DNA of 64,000 nucleotides from Tyto alba (Eukaryota; Chordata; Aves; Strigiformes; Tytonidae): the NCBI RefSeq assembly GCF_018691265.1, contig NW_024881282.1, positions 49,855,122-49,919,121 of the forward strand, read 5' to 3'. The position numbers and the translations under genes were made by a program. The notes below the pieces were generated by a model. The model saw nothing but the letters and a program-made list of their open reading frames with translations. It was not told the origin of the DNA and made no database searches. Positions 53,536 through 64,000 of this stretch are shown here, piece after piece. Each line of letters opens with the position of its first letter. Positions within the stretch are counted from its first letter, which is position 1.

Positions 53536-56500
53536 AAGGAAGAAACAACAACAAAAAAATAATATCCCAGGGCTTGCTGAAAGCTCTCTGAAGCCAGCAA
53601 GAAGGTCTCCAATTGACTATAACAGCAGAACAAAACACAACTAATGCATTTGAATGTTCACCTTCAGATACTTTGAGACACCTGATTTTCAGAAAATATT
53701 CCGTGCATGTTTCCTGAAAACTAAACTGTTTCGATATCTCACTTCTGACAGTTAGGACCTAGGTACCCTGCCTTAGCTATCTTTTAACTATTCCTTTTAT
53801 TTAAACTACACCTTCACAGTATTCTTCTATCTACTCTCACTACATGCAAAGCACACAAAAGTCACAACCTGGATGACAGTCCCACAGGAAATCTTTGACT
53901 AACATTTCTGTTTACCTTAACACTTATTCTGGCACCCATCAGTTTTCACCTCTGGGACTACACCACCAATATCCTTCTATAAGCATGACACTTACCAATC
54001 CACACCGATGTTAGCCTGCAGAGTTAATGCAAAGGTCTAAAACTGTTTGCCATTATTTCAGTCAAATCAAATGGCTTGTTGCAGACCCTGAGGAGAAATC
54101 ACTGACACACAGCAGTTTATTGCTGGGGTTTTTATTGCTTCTTATTGCTGTACAAAGTATTACTTAACATTAACTGACATTAACAATGGATGAAATTCCA
54201 GAGTGTTTGATACAAATAACAGACGTTTAACGCAATGTGAATACTAAAGGACCTGAGGGGGAAAAAAAAAAATGTGGGACAGAAAGCTGGGGAGGGTAAG
54301 GGGAGAGAATCAGTAGTAATACAGAAGGAAAAACTTTGCTATTTTTTCAAGCAACTAAGCCTTGATACTGGGTGATGGCAAGTTTACAGTTTAAAAAAAA
54401 AATAAAATAGAAACTCGTTGATTTTATTTGACATGAATATTATTAAATTGCTTTCAATTTTCATAACCTCAATCTATAGATCATTGCTTTGTTATTTCAA
54501 AGTATATCAAATGATTCAATGTTAAAATGAAAAATGAATGCAATCACCCATTGAGGCTGAATTACATATCATCTTGGTTGTATCGATCTCTACATGAACT
54601 CTCTTTCTTTTAAATAATGCCTGAACAGATCATTATGAATTGCTGCACGGTAACAAACAAGGAAAAATAAATCTTTCACAAAGCTTCTTTATAAACCTTT
54701 TTTCCCAGCCTCCAGACTAATGTGGGTATCCTAAACTCTTCTTAGACATACATTAGAACAAATAGTTACACTGAACAAACCAAGACACTGACTGAAATCA
54801 ATCCAGGTTTCTGTTACTCCAAGTTAGAGGGCCAGTACTACATGTGTATCCCTTACAGTATACACACCACAGATGAAAAGAGGAAATACACTCTAACTCT
54901 TAACACCGAAAGATCTGGAGAGAGGGAAAAAACAAGAAAGACTTTGCTGCCTTCATAAATACTGTTTCTAATGTAAATACTAAGAGCATTGACATGATGG
55001 AAAATTGCCAACAGCCATTTTCCTACCACCACAGTTAATAGAGCATGAGGATTCTATGGCTGAAAACAACACACCACTGATTACTGAGCACTACCACTAT
55101 GAATACTGCTGCAAAGAAAATGATCAAGTGCCACTGCCATATTCCTTCCCTTAGCTGCAAAACCAAGGTGCAGGAACACAGAAAACTCCAGAAATTCGTA
55201 CTACTTAAGAATTATAACAATACGGTAAAATAAAGCTTTTCATCTGGCATACATAAAACTGATTTGCTTCACAGTAATAGAGACATGAATGTTTCCATTA
55301 GTACAACACTCTGTATATACCTCGAGTTAGCTCTTTTATATTTGTTTTATAGTGAGATCGTATTCACAAGTGATGGGCAGAGTTTAGCAGTGAAAGTAGA
55401 AATAGGAATTGTGGGAAGTCAGGTATTTCACATTTCCAGTATCTCAAAAATATGTATCACAATATTCCACCTAGAGATAAAATTACAATATAGCTAATCA
55501 TATGCATTACATCTAAAGGCAATGTTTTTGCGGAGACTGTAACTATTTATCTTCTCCTCTCCTCCAGGATAAGATGAAGAAATACAAAGGAACTGTCCTG
55601 GATGGCTCCTCAGACAGTGCTTTTCAGTCTTGCTGTTTATCCTAAGCTCTAAAATAAGGTTTCTCTTACATTCTTATGCAAATTCTTTAGATAATATTAG
55701 ATCAGGATAGATTTTTACTATCTTTATAGTAAAACCAGTAATCTATTCATCAGTTTATTTAATACACCAAGAATCAGTAACTTTCTGTGACATATCACAA
55801 AAAAAACACCATCAACCTGAATTCTAGACAAACAGAAATTAATAAATTCTGTTCTCATGCAAGCCCACACTCTCTTCTCCACAATTGTGCCCAAGGATGT
55901 AAAACTTAAGGGCTTAAACTAAGTCTTGTCACAGAATCCATATTCACTCTTACAAGATGCTCACCCCAAACCCCGATGGACCAGTGAAACCAAAACGTGA
56001 AAGCCAAAACTGAACTTGTTGATGCATTGAGATATCCTGGAGAGATTTAACTAAATGAATATACTCCTTCATTCTGTTCCAGATCAGTATGGGCACAGGC
56101 TGCCAGCAATGTGCTGTGCAGTTACCCATCACAGGTGAAAAATCACAGTTAAAAAGAAGGTGTGCAAGTTTGAAACATAAAAAAATCAGCCTTCTCTACA
56201 CAGTTGCTCCAGATATCCCACAGTAAAATGGAGCACCAGGACCTGAACCTCCAAGAAGTTTTGCTTCCCTGGTGCAGGAAGGCTGAGCAACAGGCTCCGC
56301 TCAGCCCACATCCTGGTATGCTGAGGTAGACTGTACTATGTCTCTGAATAAAGAGGATCTTTTAAACATCTTAGGCTGAAAGTTATTACTGAACCCCACG
56401 TCGTTAATGCTGGGGGGGGAGTAAAAAGGAATTAAAAGAAATAAGCAAGATGGAAAAGTAGAGTAGCTGAAACCTCCACCACAGATGAAAAAAATCTATC

Positions 56501-58009
56501 TGAGCATGAAAAACTATGAGATGGAAATGGTGCTTCATTCTGCACCTGGAAGCAACAGGTACTAGTGAAGAGAAAGACAATAATTACAATAATTAGAAAG
56601 TAGCCTTATTTCAGACAGCTATGATACCTGAAGTGTTTAATAGTTTCAATTAACTCAGAGAGTAGAACCCAAACCTGAATATGTGTTACAAAAATGGAAG
56701 AATACTGCATACCATGTAAAAATAAAATTCTAGAAAGAAATGGTTTTAATCTGAAGTTAGAAAATAAAAGTGACACACTAAAGAGAGGCTGGTGACTGAT
56801 ACAAACTGAACTGTACTACTGAAGTTTGGCAAGAAGCTAACAGGAGCCGAGAACAGAAGAAGTTGTGACAGACCTGGGACAAGTACTTCTGCGACAGACT
56901 ACTGGGAGACTCAGCAACAACGAAAAGCAGAGCCTGACAAACACCAGGAGTCATCCGGTCCAGAAAAAAAGTTTATATAGATCAAACAAATCTCTAACAC
57001 AGTGAGTAAGATTGATAATCCAATATCCCACCAGAAAAGAAACCCGAGACAGAAAATCATGCAGGGCTCAGAGAACATGAGGAGCTGCACACACAATGAC
57101 AGCCTGGACAAGTGACAGTCCTCTCCAGTGTGTGAGAAGAAATATTAGAAAGGTGATGGATTAAATCTCTTCCTTCCACTGATGGAGTGACTATATCGAC
57201 AAATATGTTATTGCTACACTTTTGTAAAAAATATGCCTTGTTAGTTCCCTTAAATCACATTTAAGTCAAATTATGGTCAAAAATTGCTAACAGATTGTAT
57301 TAATAACTTTCAAGACAATGCTGTAATGAATACTTACAAAAGTTACCACCAAATAGACAAAAATCTATGCTTAATGTATTTACACTGATCCATACTTACA
57401 GACATATTGAGCTGGCACTGACAAGCAGGCAATCATGGCTCCAGTCCTTGTGCACACCTTATGTTTCATGTATCACAAAAAAATTATTCAGAAGTTCTGG
57501 TCTGAGAATTCATCTGCAAGAGATGAACTTCTCACAGAGCACCTTCATGTGCACTCCTCCAGTCCCTCTTAGATCTTCATATTCCTGCAGATCTCTTGGT
57601 TAAACCACAACAGTCTTTTACCAGTCTCACCTTTGAAATGTTCCTGGGATCTAAACAGACAGTCTTTCATCCTGACTCATTCTGTTTCCACCATTTTCAA
57701 GACACAGTCTGTCCATTTTTTCTTAATAGTGCTTGTTCACTTCCTTAGATATGCAAATATCTGTTTGTTAGACTAGAAATTCTCTTCCATACTAAACTGG
57801 CTGGTAAGCAACTTCTCACTTCAATAAGGGGATAAAAACATTCCCCCCTTCCTTTGGTAATTCATTTTAATTTTTCAGTGTGTAATGTGTCCTCCACTGG
57901 AGTTTACATTCTGTATCAATCTTTACCTGCATTATACAAAGATCTAAATAGAATAAAATGTATGCAGCTCATTACTGACTGCTAACTGAGATCAGTAATG
58001 GTAACACAC

Positions 58010-58091
58010 CGGTAATGAACCACCCTGGGATAGCAGAGGGCTTGCAGCGACTGATCTCCATTGCAGCCTCGCTGCTCTCAAAGTCAGACAA
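58010..58091 (-). other. Exon-like island with splice borders (unassigned)
   Basis: On the minus strand a pyrimidine-rich tract ending ATCCTGCAG precedes 82 bases beginning TTGTCTGACTTTGAGAGCAG and ending TTCATTACCG, followed by GTGTGTTACC. The island is clearly more GC-rich than its flanks. It is open in one frame (LSDFESSEAAMEIS...IPGWFITG), with no stop until beyond the donor. It matches no TRHDE segment I know, and 82 nt would shift the TRHDE frame if spliced in. It could be an alternative or non-coding exon, part of an unrecognised repeat, or chance. Confidence 0.25.
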
Positions 58092-58739
58092 CTGCAGGAT
58101 ATAACAAATAAGACAACATAAAGAAGGAACATTTCCCCTTGCTTTTGCACAAGGAAGAACCCATGTAAAATTAGAACTTTTTATTGCCTACAAGGGGAGA
58201 TATTTTCAGAGACCATTCCATGTTATGCGTTCATCTTGTGACGGCACAGGGTATCAAGTTAAGACACAGTAACACTTGGTATGGGAAGAACCAAGAAGAG
58301 AGTGTGGCAAGAGGCTTTGGACAACTTTGGAAAGATTAAAAAAAATGCCAAGCTAAAACTAAACATACAAAAAAAAAAGCATAAAAGGTATACAATGGAA
58401 GTGCTGTACTAGAAGTACGGAAAACTGTAAATGCACAAAGATACACAGGCAAACCACAAGAACAGCATTATCACCATGCCTAGCCAACAGAAAAGACACT
58501 GAGATTCCCTGGAATAATGGATTAGGCAACCAAATTTGTGCCAACTGTAGTTTTTTAAATCAGCAACTACTATAAGCACTACTGAGAAATTCCATTTACA
58601 AACACTGGAAAAGTCCATTAAAAGTCAACAAGAACTGAAAGAGTTAGAGATCGCCCTGTAATCCCACAGCCAATTCAGAAACAGTATGACAGGAAACATA
58701 AAACTAAATTCTTCAAATAACTTTAACACGGTACCAGTG

Positions 58740-60265
58740 CAGTGTTCTGATAGACTCACAGAATGGTTGAGATTGAAATGGACCTCTGGAGGTCCAACTC
58801 CACTGCTCAAGCAGGGCCACCAAGAGCCGGTTTGTCAGGACTGTGTCTAGACAGCTTTTGAGTATCATCAGGGATTGAGACCCCACAATCTCTGTGCAAC
58901 CTGTGCCAGTGCTCAGTCACGCTCACTTAAAAAAAGTGTTTCCTGATGTTCAGGAGGAACGTCCTGTGTTTCAATTTGCCCATTGCCTCTTGTCCTCTCA
59001 CTTGGCACCACTGAAAAGAGCTTGGTGCCATCTTCCTCGCACCCCTCCTTCAGGTATTTATAGACATGGATGAGAATTCCCCCGAGCCTTCTCTTCTCCA
59101 GGTTGAACAGTCCCAGCTCTCCCAGTCTCTCCACATAGGAGAGAAACTCCAGTCACTTAATCATCCTTGTGGCTCTCCATTGGACTTTCTCCAGTATGTC
59201 CATGTGTTTCTTGTACTGTAGAGCCCAGAACTGCACACAGCACTCCAGGTGTGGCCTCACCAGTGCTGAGTAGAGGAGAAGGATGGCTTCCCCTGACCTA
59301 CTAGCAACCCTCCTAATGCAGCCTAGGACATCATTCACCTTCTTTGCTGTGAAGGCACAGTGCTGGCTCATGGACAACTTCATGCTCACAAGCTCCTTCC
59401 TGAAAAGCTGATTTCCACTTGGTTGGTCCCCAGTATATACTGCTGCATGGGGTTGTTTCTCCCTAGGTGCAGGACTTCGCACTTCCCTTTGTCAGGCTTC
59501 ATGAGGTTCTTGTGAGACCATATCTCCAGCCTGTTGAGGTCCCTCTGGATGGCAGTGAAACCCTCCATTGTATTAGTCACTCCTCCCAGTTTTGTGTCAT
59601 CTGCAAACTTGCTGAGAGTACACCCTGCCGCACCATCTGGATCATTAACGAAGATGTTGAACAGGACTGGATCCAGCACTGACCCCTTGGGTTCACTGCT
59701 AGTGACTGGCCTCCAACTAAACTTCATACCACTAATCATTGCCATCTGGGCCCAGCTGTTCAGATAGTTTTCAATCCACCTTACTGTCTGCTCATCTAGC
59801 TCATACTTCATCAGCTACTCTATGAGGATCTTATGGGAGACAGCATTAAATACCCTACTAAAGTCCAGGTAGACAATACCCACTGCTCTCCCCTTGTCTA
59901 CCAAGCCAGTCATTTCATCATAGAAAGTTACCAGGTTGGTCAAGCATGACTTCCCCTTGGTGAATCCATGCTGACTGCTCCCAGTCACCTTCTTGTCCTT
60001 CCTGTGTGTAGAAATGGTTTCCAAGATTAGCTGTTCCATCACCTTCCCAGAGATTGCAGTGAGGCTGTCTAGCCTGTCGTTCCCTGGATCCTCCTTCTTG
60101 TCCTTCTTCAAGACGGGGGTAACATTTGCTTTCCTCCAGTCCTCAGGTAACTCTTCCAATCACCATAGCCTTTCAAAGATAATCCAAAGTGGCCCAACAA
60201 TGACATGAGCCAGCTCCCTCAGCATTCCTGGGTGCATACTGTTAGGGTCCATATGATTAAAGCTA
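58740..60265 (-). mobile_element. CR1 LINE fragment with partial reverse transcriptase, minus strand
   Basis: This fragment of about 1.5 kb covers much of the CR1 reverse transcriptase. In reading order on the minus strand: a SMHPGMLRELAHVI segment (about 60190-60240), EELPEDWRKANVTPVLKK (about 60110-60160), the GKVMEQLILETIS segment, QHGFTKGKSCLTNL, IVYLDFSRVFNAVSH (motif A, first Asp kept), PKGSVLDPVLFNIFVND (motif B), [14 protein letters not shown] (motif C), [34 protein letters not shown] and the [13 protein letters not shown] tail segment. Coding capacity is lost: there is an in-frame TAG at 59815, a TGA near 60163 and a frameshift near 59390-59480. The 3' end (about 58750) reads CAATCTCAACCATTCTGTGA on the minus strand. 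It differs in sequence and tail from the copy at 48 kb, which suggests another CR1 subfamily. Confidence 0.95.
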
Positions 60266-60432
60266 GAAAGCACTGTCATAGGCATTAAGCAAAAATTTGG
60301 ATGTCTAATTCAACCAGAGAAGGGACTTCCATAATATAACACAAATAACATGCTTCAGTGAGATCTTGTTTTTCATTTTAAATAGGTGAGAAAATCTCCC
60401 CTTTTTTTTCCAGAAGATACAACTAAGAATTT

Positions 60433-60444
60433 TGTGTGTGTGTG
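60433..60444 (+). repeat. Short TG repeat
   Basis: A short TGTGTGTGTGTG run close to the 5' side of the larger CR1 fragment. Confidence 0.7.
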
Positions 60445-63400
60445 ACAAATGTATGAATCCTAGCTCAAATATTTATAGTTTCAGCAAATCAGACAAGTAC
60501 TCTGGATTAACTGACAGATAGGCAGGGAACAAAATCCAGAGCTAGATACTGTCTATGCCAACAACAGAAAGGTCCTTATCAGCAAAAATATGGCCTGTGG
60601 CTGCCAGAGAACTGAAGCCTTTCAGAAGGTAATCAATGCTATTAGGATAGGATAGCCAAGGCAGCATATTGCTGTCACTCCAGACGAGTATTTACTGAGG
60701 ATAAAGAGGCACATTTTCTACAGTTCCCTAAAAGAACAAAGAAATAAAGAAACTAATTAGGAAATAAAAAAAAACTAAGGAACCGTTCCTTAGACACCAC
60801 AATGAATTAACCATCTCCACACAGGTAAAATACCAGTATTTTATGGTAAACTCATAAATTTGAGCAGTTCAGAGATTACTTGTACACTTTTCCTAAATTT
60901 GGTTTGTGAGTATAGTTAAAAAATTGGTTAAATTACTAGTGAATTTATTTCATCTGAATGTCCCTGTTATGTTATTATTATTACATTGTAACCAAAGAAG
61001 GAAAAACAGAGAGTGGGAATTTCAGTGGCAATTGGTTCTGCTTATCAGATGAAATTATTATTAATAGGGCTCAGCCTAAGTCCATGTTCTGGTCAGAAGA
61101 GGACACATCTGTGCAGACAGGCCATCCTGAATTTTATGTGATGCACCCAACAGATACTTCCATGTTTAAACCTATAGGCAAGATGCTGCTTCTGAGGCAT
61201 TTTTGGTGAATGAATGCTGGTGGCTATGTGCCTCCCCGCTGATGGCTACGGGTAGAGCCAGGGTCTCTCTTCTTCACTCTTCTCTATACTCTTTATCAAC
61301 CTAATTTTTTAGGGCTAAGACCTCACTCACATGCTAGAGACTTCGGTGCAAGCTGTCAGTGTAGCCTGTGAGCATGGTCTTCCCCTCACGAACTCTCTCT
61401 TCTAGCACAGTCCCCAACCCAGCATTTCCATTTAGGGAACTGACTCCAGGCATGTGAAGACAGTCTTGGTGACCTTTTGACAAAGAAATGGGCTTGGAGG
61501 AAGGCCAAGCCAGGTAGGATAATAAAGACCCAGGTACAAGACTATTATAGCAAATAAAGCAATAGCATCAACATCTAAGAATCTGTAATGTAGACTTATC
61601 TACATATGGAGTTGCAATTCAACCATTCTGTTGATGTATTGCCCATCACTGTTATCTATAGGATATGAATTAAACCACTTTCTTCAATCAGTGTATCCTT
61701 TTTGACTTCTGAACTAATAAATCTCACCCCCTCAAATTTAATTCTTCAACATAAATTGAAAGTTTTTCTTGTTCTTCAACTCCATGTTGAAGAATTCATG
61801 AAACTAAACCAAAGAGAATAAATCAACATAAATAAAACTTCATTCTTCCAATAGCACAAGAAGCTATAACTACCCAAAACTGATACAACACTTCAACATT
61901 ATTTTTTTATGGGGTTTAGTAAATTACCTTTTCAAATTTAGTAGTCTGTCATTCTTCAAGACTTTAGTGGAACCGTAAATTGTTTGACTATTACTTCAAA
62001 TTTAAATTAGCACAGAAGAACACAGATCAGTCAGGCCCCCAAAAATCTGCTACAACTTACAATCTGAGTTCCAGAAAGAATATTTGATGCTTAAAATCTG
62101 ATTTAAACTTTGAAAAATCTTATTTAACTTCAGTCTTAAGCAACAACATTTTGTACATTTTTACTAATATATTTGCTGTAAAATATCTTCCTGTTAGCGT
62201 GCATATTCTAGTCAGAATGCTAGTCTCGAGTAAACACTGAATTGTCATGTCCAAATGAAATAATTTTTTTCTGTACTCAACCACCACAAGAATTTCAGAC
62301 AAACAAAGAGGTTATTCCTACTTCTTCTCCAGGTATTTCATGTTTCAGGTGATGATCAAAGAGCTAAGAAGGTGGCTTGGAACACCAGAAAAACACTAGC
62401 TTAAGCTAAAAAAAGACTGGATTACTTCTGAAGAAACAAAGATTCAGTGTTAACAGAACTGAAAGATCCTGCCTCAGAGTACCAAGAAATGCAGTGGAAA
62501 AAGCCAAAAAGTATTGCTAGAAGATTTGAGAGACACGGTTGAAACATGAGAAACACTGACAGACAAACTGAGAAGTCAAAGAATTGAAAAATTTGTCTGA
62601 GACAGCCAGTAAGGGCCTAGAAGCTGATGGAATGTTGTTGAAGGGACTACGAATACAAGCAGAAGAAATGTTTTGAGGGAATGAAGAAAAGAGGAAGCAA
62701 ATGAACGCATAAAGAGAATACAGGCGCAATCCTGAGTACATTATTTAATTACACTTAATTGAAGACACCTTGCTAGGACATATTTGCAATTCCTCAAACT
62801 CATTCCAATAAGATTTTGTGCATCTTAAATGCATAGAACAAGAGGAATCAAAAAACCTGTCAAAAAGTCCATCTTTTCCTCTGCTCAAGTATAAAGAGTT
62901 GAAGGACCTGAAGGTTCATGAGGTATTGAAATAACTCACTTCAGCAACTGTTTGGTTATTAACTAGAGGTGTGATGTCAACATTTTAGACATTCATGCAC
63001 TCTACCTTTCTGAAGAACTTTAGCCAGAAGGGCTGCAGAGAAGTTCTCAGGAACACTGTAAATTAGTAAAACCTTGGGAGAACTGTAGCTTGAGGATTAC
63101 TGAAGAAACAGCTTTACATAGTGAAGTTGTATTTGTGAGCAAACTATATACGCAAACGGCAGCGACAAAGAGAATCCCATAACCACATAAGCATCAAAGA
63201 CATTGAATGAAAAAACAGCAGTTAAATAAGCTGAACTAGCAAAAGAAGACATAAAAAAAGAAATTTGAGTGAATATAAAGCAGACAGAAATTCAGTACAA
63301 CCAATTGTACCTAGCAGGTAACAATAGCTGAGAACCTTCCTGATCAGCCCTTATATTGGCAACAAGAGACCAAAACAGATGTAGCATGTTCTTCTCCTAA

Positions 63401-64000
63401 AAGAGCACTACTTGTCCACGTACAGTCTTGTCTATGCCTCATGTTATACTGTGGCATTACAAAGGCATGGAGATAAATCTCTACTCTCAGTACTACTATC
63501 CCACTGAACACACAAACTTTTCCAATTATACAGAAATCAGAACGGTTTCCCTGAGTAGAATTTCATTGCCTGCATCCTAGATTTAAACATTAAAGTTGTA
63601 TTACAGTTAGTAATAAAGAACCATAACAAAGTTAGGTTCGCAAACCTTATCTAAACTTGATAACCTATGAATAATTTACATTAAAATAATATAGATTTCA
63701 TTTTAAAGTGTTTCTATTATGATGAATTTTCTCTTTAAAATAGTAATTTTTCCATGACATCTTGCTTCATTATTATTTACAGAAAAAACAATTTTAGATC
63801 ATTCCACTTAAAAAGAATCCATTTAAAGATTTTGCTGCATCAGTAATGTTTGATGAAGACCATGAAAGAGCATACAGGCTTCTCTTTTCAGAAAACGTAA
63901 GAATAGCTTGCACGAAGCACTGCAAAGTCTATTAGAAAAAAAGAGAATAACCTGCTAGATCTTCAGTACAATGAAAGGCACAAAAGAACAACTGGTATGG

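Larger units (their letters stand above)
47287..64000 (-). other. TRHDE: TRHDE intron, partial (upstream of the 47132-47286 exon), phase 1
   Basis: At least 16.7 kb precede the phase-1 acceptor TCTAG|AT. I looked for the preceding mammalian exon (ending in a segment like YSLPKL before the split Asp) and did not find it, so it probably lies above 64000. Two CR1 fragments in the same orientation as the gene, several homopolymer runs and an exon-like island at 58010-58091 are listed separately. The stretches 49010-58000 and 60270-64000 otherwise hold only AT-rich sequence with short chance open frames. Confidence 0.75.

Noticed and set aside
47287..64000. Search for the preceding TRHDE exon (ending ...YSLPKL before the split Asp)
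   Set aside because: No matching segment with a phase-1 donor was seen by eye, so it probably lies above 64000.

Overview
This window reads as vertebrate, most probably bird (or another sauropsid), nuclear DNA. It is about 35-40% GC, has very low gene density, and carries two truncated CR1 non-LTR retrotransposons of avian type, several MIR-like relics and many A/T homopolymer runs. Nothing in it looks bacterial: there are no operons, CRISPR arrays, tRNA or rRNA genes.

The only gene supported is TRHDE (thyrotropin-releasing-hormone-degrading ectoenzyme, also called pyroglutamyl-peptidase II), an M1-family zinc aminopeptidase. It is read on the minus strand, so transcription runs from high to low coordinates. 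Four consecutive internal coding exons are visible, all with AG/GT borders and matching phases: 47132-47286 (155 nt), 41149-41262 (114 nt), 29492-29629 (138 nt) and 12344-12409 (66 nt). Together they encode the catalytic core: the AAMEN exopeptidase motif, the HELCH zinc motif, the third zinc ligand Glu 18 residues after the second His, and the Tyr of the FDWIAYKKGA motif. The earlier exons (cytoplasmic tail, membrane anchor, N-terminal beta domain) and the later exons (starting with DYLTIHKYG in mammals) were not found. They probably lie beyond 64000 and below 1, because both flanks look intronic.

The layout in gene order is as follows. 64000-47287 is the end of an upstream phase-1 intron, holding a 1.5-kb CR1 fragment (about 58740-60265), a 0.9-kb CR1 fragment (about 48074-49005) and an exon-like island at 58010-58091. 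47131-41263 is a 5.9-kb intron with a weak MIR-like relic. 41148-29630 is an 11.5-kb intron with a MIR-like relic. 29491-12410 is a 17.1-kb intron with MIR-like relics, an old CR1 3' end next to a 32-base A run, and a pyrimidine-rich stretch with an internal degenerate duplication (about 25640-26290). 12343-1 is the start of the next intron, with a polypurine tract at 4607-4674.

I found no undescribed system. The observations worth a second look are two residue differences in conserved TRHDE motifs, the in-frame symmetry of the catalytic exons, the exon-like island at 58010-58091 and the duplicated block near 26 kb.
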